From Phycisphaerae bacterium (GTDB taxonomy: Bacteria > Planctomycetota > Phycisphaerae > Phycisphaerales > SM1A02), in contig JABIWU010000025.1 in assembly GCA_018701395.1 (NCBI GenBank), positions 1-41,322 on the forward strand: a DNA stretch of 41,322 bases. The letters are read 5' to 3'. Shown here one piece after another: positions 32,475-40,927 of the stretch. The notes under the pieces were generated by a model that was not told the DNA's origin, made no database searches, and saw nothing but the letters and a program-made list of their open reading frames with translations. Each line of letters opens with the position of its first letter. The first letter of the stretch is position 1. Made by a program: the position numbers and the translations under genes.

Positions 32475-33563
32475 TTAATGAACACTTAGTGTCGGTCTAT
32501 CTTGTGTTGTATTTCCAGCAACAGAAACAAAAGTAGTGCAAACAGCATCAAATGCATTTGACATTATTTCGTTTATTTCCCAGTTTTTCATAGGTTCACC
32601 AGTGTCAGCAGCAATACGCATGTCTGGATGAATTGGAATCGAGCCGAGGTAATTTAAATTCATTGCGGAAGCCATTTGTTCGCCTCCGCCTCGACCAAAA
32701 ATATCGTATTCCTTGCCATCATCGGCGACAAAGTAAGACATATTTTCTACGAGTCCTAAAATTGGAACTCCAAGTTGCTGAAACATTCGTACAGCTCGTC
32801 GTGCATCGTCTTGTGCAACTACTTGCGGTGTGCAAACTATGACAGCACCTGAAAGTGGTAACAATTGTGCAAGTGAAAGCGGTACGTCGCCAGTTCCTGG
32901 TGGCAGGTCAACGATTAAATAATCAAGATCGCCCCATTTTGTCTGAGTCGCAAGTTGGCTAAACGCACTGTGAGCTCGAGGTCCCCTCCAAATTAATGCT
33001 TTATCTGGTTCGACAAGTTTTCCTATGGTCATCGCTTTAATGCCATGAACTTCAAATGGCAGAAGAAAATTACCTTCAGCGTGTGATTCCTCTCGGTGCA
33101 AGCCGAGCATTGTTGTCATTGAAGGTCCATAAATATCTCCATCAAGCAGACCGACCTTGTGGCCTTGTCTTGCAAGCCCAACCGCAAGTATTGTTGATAT
33201 TGTAGATTTTCCAACTCCGCCTTTACCCGCACCAACTGCGATAATTTTTTTAACGTTAGGGAGCGGATTTGTTTCATCCCGAACACGTTCGTTGGCGCTG
33301 CGAGTATCTGCAACAAACGTGACTTCGATAGCACCGACATGCTCTTGGCATTCTTGGCTGGTAGTTCGAATTGCTTGTTCAATTTGTTCGGTGAAGCGTA
33401 TTTGCATTGGACTGTCAGCGGCAATTAGTTCAATTTCGATTGAAATTGCATTGCCTTCTGTTTTAATATCTTTGACCATGCCTGCAGTAACAATGTCCTT
33501 CCCTGATTCAGGATCGATGATAGTGCCAAGCGCTTTACGTAGATTTGATGGTTGTAGGGCCAT
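32475..33563 (-). CDS. mrp: Mrp/ApbC-family iron-sulfur cluster carrier ATPase
   Basis: 362 residues. An N-terminal DUF59/MIP18-like domain (1-95; LGTIIDPESGKDIVTAGMVKDI) is followed by a ParA/MinD-like P-loop ATPase with the deviant Walker A GAGKGGVGKS (111-120), DGDIYGPSMTTMLG, and DLPPGTGDVPLSLAQ. Mrp proteins transfer Fe-S clusters to apo-targets. The usual cluster-binding CxxC after ENMSYF is missing: here the stretch reads ENMSYFVADDGKEYDIFGRGGG. The ATPase features are complete, so it is not a pseudogene. It diverges from the secreted protein at 33646. Confidence 0.93.
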   Translation of the reverse strand: MALQPSNLRKALGTIIDPESGKDIVTAGMVKDIKTEGNAISIEIELIAADSPMQIRFTEQIEQAIRTTSQECQEHVGAIEVTFVADTRSANERVRDETNPLPNVKKIIAVGAGKGGVGKSTISTILAVGLARQGHKVGLLDGDIYGPSMTTMLGLHREESHAEGNFLLPFEVHGIKAMTIGKLVEPDKALIWRGPRAHSAFSQLATQTKWGDLDYLIVDLPPGTGDVPLSLAQLLPLSGAVIVCTPQVVAQDDARRAVRMFQQLGVPILGLVENMSYFVADDGKEYDIFGRGGGEQMASAMNLNYLGSIPIHPDMRIAADTGEPMKNWEINEIMSNAFDAVCTTFVSVAGNTTQDRPTLSVH

Positions 33564-33645
33564 TATTACCTTTCTTCTCTGGAATATGGCATTATATGGT
33601 TTAGATGACCGTTGTACCTCTAACTAACAAAAAAAGGAATTCTCT

Positions 33646-34371
33646 ATGAAATTTTTGACAACTACAGCAGTCGCAACATTCGTTTTTGGTGGGTTTGCAT
33701 TTAGCGCACCCCCGGCAGACGATTTGCTATCTGGGCCAACGATTGAAGAAGAAACAGTAACGAACGAAGAAATGGTTACAAGGAAACTTCAAGAGTCTGG
33801 TAAAACAAATAAACTTCAATCACAAAAAACGCAGAAAACTTGGATGCTCGCACTTGACTCAGTTGGGTTGAGCGAAGAACAAAAAGGCAACGTGAAACTT
33901 TTAGTCATTGAATTAAAAAACGCACAAAAAGAATTTCATACTTTACATGGCAAAGAAGTTGCAAAACTTCGTACAGATGCTCGTGCAGCAAGAAAAGAAG
34001 GTTCAGCTTTGTCAGACATTTCAAGAACAAGGTTGCTTGAGTTGATGGAATTTGCACCAGACATTGTCGAGCATCAAGACAAAGTGTGGAAATTGTTAAG
34101 TGCAGATCAACAAAAAACATTTCAAATTAATTACCAAAATCTATTAGATGAAGAGGCTAAACGCAGTTTAGAAAAAAAGGAGAATAAAAGTCAGCTTGAA
34201 GCAAAAGACAAAGATAGCCGCGGGCTTTCTCCGAAGGATCCAAAATTCAACAATCGCGAAAACAAGCCAGAAGGCGACAGAATAGACCGCAGGGGCGATT
34301 CAATCGACGATGCTTCGCTGCGTCGAATTAAATTTTTAAGAAGATTACAACAGTTAGAAAACGAAAGTTAA
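33646..34371 (+). CDS. Secreted helical protein, LTxxQ-like, unknown function
   Basis: 241 residues. The signal peptide is MKFLTTTAVATFVFGGFAFS, cut before APPADD. The mature protein is predicted almost fully helical and highly charged. Residues 70-165 contain SVGLSEEQKGNVKLLVIEL and LLSADQQKTFQINYQ, both of the L-S/T-xx-Q type seen in CpxP/Spy-like periplasmic proteins and in many planctomycete secreted proteins. The last 75 residues are a Lys/Asp/Arg-rich disordered tail ending RRIKFLRRLQQLENES. The ATG at 33646 has AAAGGA about 8 nt upstream. A chaperone or stress role would be guesswork. Confidence 0.7.
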   Translation: MKFLTTTAVATFVFGGFAFSAPPADDLLSGPTIEEETVTNEEMVTRKLQESGKTNKLQSQKTQKTWMLALDSVGLSEEQKGNVKLLVIELKNAQKEFHTLHGKEVAKLRTDARAARKEGSALSDISRTRLLELMEFAPDIVEHQDKVWKLLSADQQKTFQINYQNLLDEEAKRSLEKKENKSQLEAKDKDSRGLSPKDPKFNNRENKPEGDRIDRRGDSIDDASLRRIKFLRRLQQLENES

Positions 34372-34378
34372 TTTTCGG

Positions 34379-35467
34379 TTACTCAGTTACTCGATCACTT
34401 GGAACACGACCGCTTGAAACTCGGTCGTTTTCTTTCGCAGGGTTTTTTCTAGTTGAGTGAATGTTAGTAGCATCTACTCCTTGATTTTTTGTTCTCAGGG
34501 TATCAAGGCTATTCTGCGGTTCTGAAAGACCATACTGCGCCGAAGGACATGATGGCAAATCTGTTTCAACAGCGATTCCTTGCATAGAATTGCACCACGC
34601 TTGTTTTAGCGCTTGGAGTAACTGGAAATAATGTTTGTGTTTGTCATCGAGTTCATTCCATTCTGATTCTTCACTAAAACTGTATGAATCCCATAAAATA
34701 ATTCCTTGGATGCGATGCTGCACGCCACTTTCATCTATCCAACTTGCCTGTAAAGCGGCATTTGCTTTACGCAAAAACACATCATCTGGAATAAATTGCG
34801 AATGGTCGCCATGTTGTCCTGTGAATCTTGGAGATGAAAAAACATAAACAGGAATTTTGCCATTTGCCAGTTTCAATACTTTTTCGATATGGCTTCTTGT
34901 TTGCTCAAGTAGTTCGTTGTTCGGATTGCCATTGTAAATGTCAGGGTATAGGGCTGCGGATTGCGATGTGAGTGCCTGAAAAGATAAGCCGCACTCTGTC
35001 CATACTGGGCCTGAACTTCGAAGTGAAGGTAAGCCCCAATATCCCCATTGTGCATTTGGATGAACTTGTTTTGCGACTTGAGCACCCTCGATATAAACAG
35101 TTAATATTTCTTGAAGGGTATCTTTATCTAGATTTTTGTCTGAAAGTTCTTTCCACCACGGTTGCTCATAATCCAAAACAATCGGACCGCAGTAATCGCT
35201 TGAAATTGTCTCACGCACCCAATTTGTAAATTGATTGATATTACGGTCAGTAATTTTACCTGAAGCATCGGTGTCAACACCACCATGATATGCAAGCGGG
35301 ACTCGGGTGATTCCTTCGAATGTGGTGTAAGAAATCGTATTTTTACCTTGGTTACCAGCAGTCCACTTTATCGCGTTGTAAATTTGGAGATTCCATTGCG
35401 CGTGAACAACTTTAGAGGAAGAAATTGCGACAACGAACGAAATTAAGACTGTAGGATAGGTAAACAT
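34379..35467 (-). CDS. Secreted protein resembling GH56 hyaluronidases
   Basis: 362 residues. Signal peptide MFTYPTVLISFVVAISSSKVVHA. The body follows the GH56 order by eye. IVLDYEQPWW (Asp99, Glu101) sits where hyaluronidases have the catalytic D-x-E (IDWEEW). PNAQWGYWGLPS corresponds to PNxLWGYYxFPD, SAALYPDIY to STALYPSIY, IPVYVFSSPRF to LPVFVYTR, and IQGIILWDSY to the strand before the C-terminal helix. The enzyme would be an endo-acting glycosidase on hexosamine-containing glycans, exported. The C-terminal 60 residues are low-complexity and charged. Bacterial GH56-like proteins are uncommon; the alternative is another TIM-barrel family of unknown activity. It is adjacent to polysaccharide genes. 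Confidence 0.5.
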   Translation of the reverse strand: MFTYPTVLISFVVAISSSKVVHAQWNLQIYNAIKWTAGNQGKNTISYTTFEGITRVPLAYHGGVDTDASGKITDRNINQFTNWVRETISSDYCGPIVLDYEQPWWKELSDKNLDKDTLQEILTVYIEGAQVAKQVHPNAQWGYWGLPSLRSSGPVWTECGLSFQALTSQSAALYPDIYNGNPNNELLEQTRSHIEKVLKLANGKIPVYVFSSPRFTGQHGDHSQFIPDDVFLRKANAALQASWIDESGVQHRIQGIILWDSYSFSEESEWNELDDKHKHYFQLLQALKQAWCNSMQGIAVETDLPSCPSAQYGLSEPQNSLDTLRTKNQGVDATNIHSTRKNPAKENDRVSSGRVPSDRVTE

Positions 35468-35548
35468 GTCTATAGTTTTATCATATCGAGAGATATTTAG
35501 CGAGCGGAAAGTAGCGTGTTGCCGATAATCACAGGATAGTATTGAATT

Positions 35549-36937
35549 ATGGATAGAGCAGATATTTACCTAGAGATTATTGCGGAGCAGCCAATATTAT
35601 TGGCTCCTTTTGCCCTATTGATTTTCATATTTGCAGCCACCCCATCGGACAAAAAACTATTTATTTCGTTGGTGATTTTGGTGCCATGGTTGACGGTTGC
35701 TCGGTGCGAAGATCTTGGGCCAATTGCATCAACTGCAAAACTTACATCTGGTGTTGCGTACTTAATCGTTGCAATTTCAGCGGCGATGTATCCAGGACCT
35801 AAGCGATCTATTCCTGCAGTGGTTTGGCTATTTGTAATTATTGCATTTGTTAGTATTTTTTATGTGATGACAACAGAGGGTGTTGCAAGAGCATTGGTCA
35901 TGCGATTGCAATGGACTTGCGTAACAATTGCGGGTGTCTACACCGCAAGAATGGTTGTGAGTTACTCAAACCTTACGTACATACTTGACGCACTTACTTT
36001 GGGTTGTATTTTCGCGTTGGCGCTGCCAGTATCAGCTTATTTGATAGATCCAGTCGCGTCATTTTTGAAAGGGCAGGGGCGATTTGAACCGTGGGGAGCT
36101 AATTCAAATCAAATTGGTATGTTGTTCGCACTTGCAACCCCATTATTCGCGTATGCGCTTATGACGCTTAAAAAAGATTCGCTTAAGCCATTATTGATGT
36201 CGGCTTTGATTGCAACAATCGGCATGTCGGTCTTGACAGCAAGTCGTCAAACCATTTTAGCAATTGCTCTTGTTATGTCTCCTGTGCTTTTTGTGCTAAT
36301 CAAACGACCCATTATTTTGATTCTCCTTTTAGCATTTGGTCTTGGTGGATTAGCACTTATAATTTCGATGACTGAGACTGCAGAGTTCGATCGTTTGGGC
36401 TCACTTGAAACGGGCCGTTTGGATATCTGGTCCGCGTATTTTACGGAAGTCTTTCCAAAGCGACCAATATTTGGGCTTCTGGGTACGAGCGGTGAATCTT
36501 TTGAAAAATCAATGAACGAAGTTGGAATGCACCCGCATAATGCTTGGTTATATTGGATGTATTTGGGCGGCCTTTCGCTTGCGCTACCAATGTTATTTTT
36601 GGCCGTCTATTCGTCGTATTGTGGTATTCGAATTTGGAAATTACGAAAGTATCTTCCAGGCACACCACTCCTTTATAGCATTTTGGTGATGTTGCTTTTG
36701 ACGATGTATTTCCAAGGATTGTTTAACCAAGTTGTATATTGGCCAACGTATACATGGTCGTTTTTACACGTGGTGCTTTCTGCGCTCTTTATTTGCATTT
36801 GGCACGACATTAAAAACGGAAACTTTAGTGAAGCACTTTATGATGACACGGTGACATACGACTATGAAGAGTATGCGTTAGATACAGTTGAAGATTTTGA
36901 AGACTTCGACTCTTTAGGTCAGCGCCCGACTAGTTGA
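35549..36937 (+). CDS. O-antigen ligase/polymerase-like membrane protein (Wzy type)
   Basis: 462 residues with about 11-12 membrane segments. The large external loop carries the Wzy_C-family pattern SLETGRLDIWSAYFTEVFPKRPIFGLLG...HPHNAWLYWMYLGG. This includes the conserved Arg and the H-x-N-x-x-L motif near residue 330. Such proteins polymerise or ligate undecaprenyl-linked glycans on the outer face of the inner membrane. The C-terminal 50 residues are strongly acidic with many Tyr (TYDYEEYALDTVEDFEDFD) and cytoplasmic by prediction; this tail is unusual. Its 3' end overlaps the convergent flippase gene by 19 bp. Confidence 0.85.
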   Translation: MDRADIYLEIIAEQPILLAPFALLIFIFAATPSDKKLFISLVILVPWLTVARCEDLGPIASTAKLTSGVAYLIVAISAAMYPGPKRSIPAVVWLFVIIAFVSIFYVMTTEGVARALVMRLQWTCVTIAGVYTARMVVSYSNLTYILDALTLGCIFALALPVSAYLIDPVASFLKGQGRFEPWGANSNQIGMLFALATPLFAYALMTLKKDSLKPLLMSALIATIGMSVLTASRQTILAIALVMSPVLFVLIKRPIILILLLAFGLGGLALIISMTETAEFDRLGSLETGRLDIWSAYFTEVFPKRPIFGLLGTSGESFEKSMNEVGMHPHNAWLYWMYLGGLSLALPMLFLAVYSSYCGIRIWKLRKYLPGTPLLYSILVMLLLTMYFQGLFNQVVYWPTYTWSFLHVVLSALFICIWHDIKNGNFSEALYDDTVTYDYEEYALDTVEDFEDFDSLGQRPTS

Positions 36938-38487
36938 AAACAGAGTCGTTGTAAGCCTTGTCGCTCATTTTTCGTGAAGAGGAACCACCAACTTGCAAGT
37001 AGATATGCCAAGCTATAAATACAGACGCCCAAAATAACGCCGTTCCAATTTAGAAGTTCAGTTTCTGAAAAATAATCTGCAGAAAATAGTGCGGGAGAAA
37101 CTGCAACTGCAATGATAAATGGTCGGATCGCGGGTCGAATTATTTTTTTGTACGATAACCCAACGCTTGCCGCTGTTACTTTTGGCATGATGACTATGTG
37201 GAAGATTAGAAGCACGGCGGTGTATGCGACCGCCACTCCAATGTAGTTTTGGTCTTCTGGTAGAACGACAATGAGAAGAATGGACAAAATAGGATTGCAA
37301 ATGCCACCAGCGAAAATATACGGTGCATATTTTCTGATATGTCCAGCGCCATAAAATAATTTCATCCAACCGTCAGACACAGCTCTGCACGCTAAACCGA
37401 GAACCATTATTTTTACAAGGATTTCAGTGGGCGGCAACATCAATTCCGGGTTTTCCAAACTTCTTCCGACCCACATTCTTAGAAGTGGTTCTGCGATGAT
37501 AAACACGACAACCATTGCGGGGAACGCAACGAAACTTAACATTCTTGTACTGTGCCGAAACATTTGTGTTAGCCCAGTATTTTCCTCAGAGGAACTTAAT
37601 CTTGCACTTACAGAGTCAAGACCAAAAGTTATACCAAGCGACATCATTCGAATGTAACTGACTAACCGCAGCGCAAGCGAGAAGATTGCAGTTCCTACAA
37701 GACCAAAGAATAAGTTCATTATGACATTAGCGAAAGTTTCATGCAAGTTCATTGCAATAACAACTCCGCTGTTCCATCCGAACGTTCCTGCTATTTTTTT
37801 CATTGCTTCAGGAGTAGCGCCACGAATTGTTGGGATCATTCGTTTGTCAACAAAAATTACGCCAGCAAGAAGCAATAAAGTACTTAATACATTGACTATC
37901 AGGACAATGTTTCCAAAGAGGATGAGTCCTTGGTTCAAATCAGTTACTTGCATTACTAAAAAGGGGATTACAGTTGCAATTAAATAAGAACTACGACGCG
38001 CAACTGTCCACAGATTGTGCCAAAAAAATTGTTCGCGAACTACAAGCATGTTTAATACTGGCGCAAGTAAAACAATTAAACACGAGGCAAGGCCTTCGCA
38101 ACCAGTAATCCATTGGGCTGGTTCTATCCACTCTTCTTTGATTTTTAAGAGTGGGATAATTGCGATGATTATTCCAAAAACGACAGCCGTTAACAGTGCA
38201 ACGACAGCACTAACTTTAAAAGAGGCCGCATAACTTTCTTTAAATTTTCCATTTTCTCTTTGATGCCATGCTTCGCCAAGTTCTCGAACCATCGAACTTC
38301 GCATCATGTCTTGCAACATTCCACCTATTCCAATGGAAGAACCAACGAGAGATAAAAGCCCAAATCCTTCCATTCCAAGCCACTTGATTTGGAGAGGGAC
38401 GGTGGCAATTCCCATCGCCATAGTCGATAGAAGCCTCCCATAATTGGTTGCAATGCGATAAATCCCCTTTCTAATTTCAGATGCCAT
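36919..38487 (-). CDS. Polysaccharide flippase of the MOP superfamily (Wzx-like)
   Basis: 522 residues from the ATG at 38487 (MASEIRKGIYRIATNYGRLL); 13 upstream codons in frame lack a convincing start. About 12-14 membrane helices with the MOP/PST pattern: an amphipathic start, then ATVPLQIKWLGMEGFGLLSLVGSSIGIGGMLQDM, which is typical of the first two helices of O-antigen flippases. It likely moves undecaprenyl-PP-linked oligosaccharide across the inner membrane for the Wzy protein encoded convergently next door. No enzymatic motif is expected. Confidence 0.85.
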   Translation of the reverse strand: MASEIRKGIYRIATNYGRLLSTMAMGIATVPLQIKWLGMEGFGLLSLVGSSIGIGGMLQDMMRSSMVRELGEAWHQRENGKFKESYAASFKVSAVVALLTAVVFGIIIAIIPLLKIKEEWIEPAQWITGCEGLASCLIVLLAPVLNMLVVREQFFWHNLWTVARRSSYLIATVIPFLVMQVTDLNQGLILFGNIVLIVNVLSTLLLLAGVIFVDKRMIPTIRGATPEAMKKIAGTFGWNSGVVIAMNLHETFANVIMNLFFGLVGTAIFSLALRLVSYIRMMSLGITFGLDSVSARLSSSEENTGLTQMFRHSTRMLSFVAFPAMVVVFIIAEPLLRMWVGRSLENPELMLPPTEILVKIMVLGLACRAVSDGWMKLFYGAGHIRKYAPYIFAGGICNPILSILLIVVLPEDQNYIGVAVAYTAVLLIFHIVIMPKVTAASVGLSYKKIIRPAIRPFIIAVAVSPALFSADYFSETELLNWNGVILGVCIYSLAYLLASWWFLFTKNERQGLQRLCFQLVGR

Positions 38488-38695
38488 TAGAGACCTTCTC
38501 CACAGTGAGTGTACGAGAAGTAGCAATGGGTTGTTCTAGTTATGTTTAAAATATCGATGCTTTGGAATAATTTCTAAAGGTATTATGATTATTGCATAAT
38601 ATAGAGTTGGGTCAGTTCCTGTGGGCAGTTCTAAATCGAGACAGTCCCAAAAGTGTAGCGACCGTAAAGTGGAGCAGTCTGCTATATTTCCAATA

Positions 38696-39523
38696 ATGGA
38701 ATCACCGCAGATAGAAGAAAAACCAACTATTTCCTTTCTTATGATTGGTTGTCAGCGCTGCGGTACTACTTGGACAGACGCCGCCTTGAGAACGCATCCA
38801 CAGGTGTTTCTTCCCGAAAGAAAACAGTCCTATTTTTTCGATCGCAATTACGACAAGGGTATTGATTGGTATTTGGAGCGTTTTCGAGATGCTCGAAAAG
38901 AGCAAACAGCAGTTGGTGAAGTAGCGACTGGGTATTGTTTACTTGAAGCCATCCCATTTTTGGCAGAGCACTTTCCAAATACGAAACTTTTAATGGTCAT
39001 GCGGAATCCAATTGACCGTGCCTACAGCAATTTTCAATCGAGGAAAATTGAAGAAGGGTGGGAAACATTTGAAGAGGCGCTCGAATCAAACGCAGATATA
39101 TATGAACGAGGTCAATACATTGACCAAATTGTAAGATTGCTTGCATTTTATAAGCGAGAAAATATTTTGTTCCTTTTGCATGACGATTTGAACTCAAATG
39201 ATAAGGCGTACATACATTCAATCTACGATTTTATTGGCGTCGACTCAGCGGTAGATACGCCAATGATTGGACAAATAAAGAACGCAGCTATGTATACCTC
39301 ATGGAGAAAGAGGTTGCATCAACTTGGCTTGAAGTCGATTGTACGTTTAATTAGTAAATCTTGGATTGGCGATCAAATTAGAAGAAGCCGAAAGAACAAG
39401 GGGCGAGCTTATATGTCAATGAATCCAAAAACAAAAGAGAAGTTACAAAAACACTTCGCGCCGTATAACAAAAAACTTTCTACATTTCTTGGTAGAGATT
39501 TATCCAAATGGGATGAGATTTAA
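38696..39523 (+). CDS. PAPS-dependent sulfotransferase
   Basis: 275 residues from the ATG at 38696; a GTG 25 codons upstream is in frame but gives a non-homologous, polar extension. The 5'-phosphosulfate loop is FLMIGCQRCGTTWTDAAL (about 14-31) and the 3'-phosphate block is LLMVMRNPIDRAYSNFQSR. The catalytic-region pattern RAYSNF and the later tail GRDLSKWDE are typical of heparan/chondroitin-type bacterial sulfotransferases (Sulfotransfer_1 family). It probably sulfates the surface polysaccharide made by the adjacent genes. The glycosyltransferase starts 3 nt after its stop, so the two form an operon. Confidence 0.88.
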   Translation: MESPQIEEKPTISFLMIGCQRCGTTWTDAALRTHPQVFLPERKQSYFFDRNYDKGIDWYLERFRDARKEQTAVGEVATGYCLLEAIPFLAEHFPNTKLLMVMRNPIDRAYSNFQSRKIEEGWETFEEALESNADIYERGQYIDQIVRLLAFYKRENILFLLHDDLNSNDKAYIHSIYDFIGVDSAVDTPMIGQIKNAAMYTSWRKRLHQLGLKSIVRLISKSWIGDQIRRSRKNKGRAYMSMNPKTKEKLQKHFAPYNKKLSTFLGRDLSKWDEI

Positions 39524-39526
39524 TTC

Positions 39527-40690
39527 ATGAAAATTGGTATTTATGTTTCTGTAATTTCTGGGCAAAAAGGATTTGAAAACAATGTGTCTGGGCATATTCA
39601 AGTACCCCTTCGAAGTATCGAAGAATTGCAACGAGCAGGGCATGAGGTACATCTGATTACGAATAAAATTGGAGAAGGGCGCTCCTTGCCGTTTTGTTTA
39701 GATGAGAGCAACATGGATATTCATTACGTTACAGATGCAAGGGAGCGAGGCGGGGTGCTTGAACGCACTGGAAAGCAAACTGGCGGGATGAGTTTCTTTC
39801 GGTTACGAAAACAAGTGCAAGAGATCAAGGCAATTTGCAAAGAGCAAAAATTAGACGTCCTTCATTTATTCGGATACAACAGAACGGCACATTTGGCAGG
39901 CGGACTTTGTTTGTTTGGTTTGAAAATTCCAGTCGTAACCACTATGTTTGGCGCAATTTTTCCTGAACGATTGTCTTTTTTGACCAAGAGACTTTGGAAT
40001 CGCATTGATGCAGTCGTGACCGCAACAGAATTCGTTAAGAATAAACTTGAGTCAAATGGCATCCCAACAAAGCAAATTCGACACGGCGTTATTCGCGACC
40101 TCGTTAAAGAGAAGGGCGATTGTGAAATTCTTCCGAAGCATAGAGTTTTGTTCTGGCGAGATATGACAATTGAAAATGGAGCAGATGTTGCGCTTGCAGC
40201 ATTTGAAAAAATTGCACCTATTTACCCCGATATAAGTTTCAACTTTGCTGTCCGGAAACATTGGGAACCTATTGAAGGGGTTGAAGAAGTTGAAAGCAGG
40301 ATTTCAAATTTTACTGTGTACCATTTTCCATATTCAGATGGAATTACACTTCCAAAATTACTTCTTGAATCGCTTTGCGTTGTAATGCCAATTCGACAAA
40401 TGAGCATCGACCCACAACTTGTTATTGCAGAAACACTTGCCTCAGGTGTTCCTATTATTACCACCAATCAAAGATCAAACCCAGAGTTCATCCAAGAGGG
40501 CGAAACGGGGTGCCTTGTACCACTTGGCGATGTTGACGCAACGACAAACGCACTTGACCTAATGCTTGCAGATCAAGAGAAACTGTTAAGAATGGGCGAA
40601 AGAGCTAAGGAAGATATCTCATCCCGGTGGAATTGGAATGGGTACGCTTCAGAGTTACTTGAATTGTACAAGAGTATTCTTAAAAAATAG
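39527..40690 (+). CDS. Family 4 (GT-B) glycosyltransferase
   Basis: 387 residues. An N-terminal acceptor Rossmann half starts MKIGIYVSVISG and includes the GHEVHLITN pattern. The C-terminal donor half holds the GT4-type stretch LVIAETLASGVPIITTNQRSNPEFIQEGETGCLVPLGD with the retaining-enzyme E-x7-E-like spacing, followed by AKEDISSRWNWNGYASELLELY. The cytoplasmic enzyme adds a sugar to a lipid-linked glycan; sugar and linkage are unknown. It is co-transcribed with the sulfotransferase just upstream. Confidence 0.87.
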   Translation: MKIGIYVSVISGQKGFENNVSGHIQVPLRSIEELQRAGHEVHLITNKIGEGRSLPFCLDESNMDIHYVTDARERGGVLERTGKQTGGMSFFRLRKQVQEIKAICKEQKLDVLHLFGYNRTAHLAGGLCLFGLKIPVVTTMFGAIFPERLSFLTKRLWNRIDAVVTATEFVKNKLESNGIPTKQIRHGVIRDLVKEKGDCEILPKHRVLFWRDMTIENGADVALAAFEKIAPIYPDISFNFAVRKHWEPIEGVEEVESRISNFTVYHFPYSDGITLPKLLLESLCVVMPIRQMSIDPQLVIAETLASGVPIITTNQRSNPEFIQEGETGCLVPLGDVDATTNALDLMLADQEKLLRMGERAKEDISSRWNWNGYASELLELYKSILKK

Positions 40691-40802
40691 CAAAATTCGC
40701 TACCTGCGAGACTCCCGTTTACATCATAAAAATGTGTATATGTACGCAGTTTTTACATCCATATAAAAGTGTTCTCTCGATTTATCATTAAATGGCTTGA
40801 TT

Positions 40803-40901
40803 AAAGGTTGTAAAGTCTCTAAAATCGGTCGTTTCGGCACATTTTGTGCCATTTCTTGCAGAATAACGCAAGAAATGGCACAAAATGTACTTTTAACCTT
40901 T
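40803..40901 (+). promoter_or_regulatory. Large stem-loop with alternative folds upstream of sat
   Basis: A perfect 21-bp stem: ACATTTTGTGCCATTTCTTGC (40839-40859, written here only as its position) pairs with 40868-40888 around the 8-nt loop AGAATAAC. An outer AAAGGTT/AACCTTT pair (40803-40809 with 40895-40901) could extend it. The left arm also folds alone as GGCACA-TTT-TGTGCC (40836-40850), so two exclusive structures exist. Only a short T-run follows, so it is a weak terminator for the upstream GT gene. A sat attenuator, riboswitch or operator is possible. Confidence 0.5.
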
Positions 40902-40927
40902 CCACTTTAGAACGGAGTTCATCAGAA

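Noticed and set aside
40803-40901. Terminal inverted repeats of a miniature transposable element
   Set aside because: The arms enclose only 8 nt, there is no target-site duplication visible, and no second copy occurs in the window.
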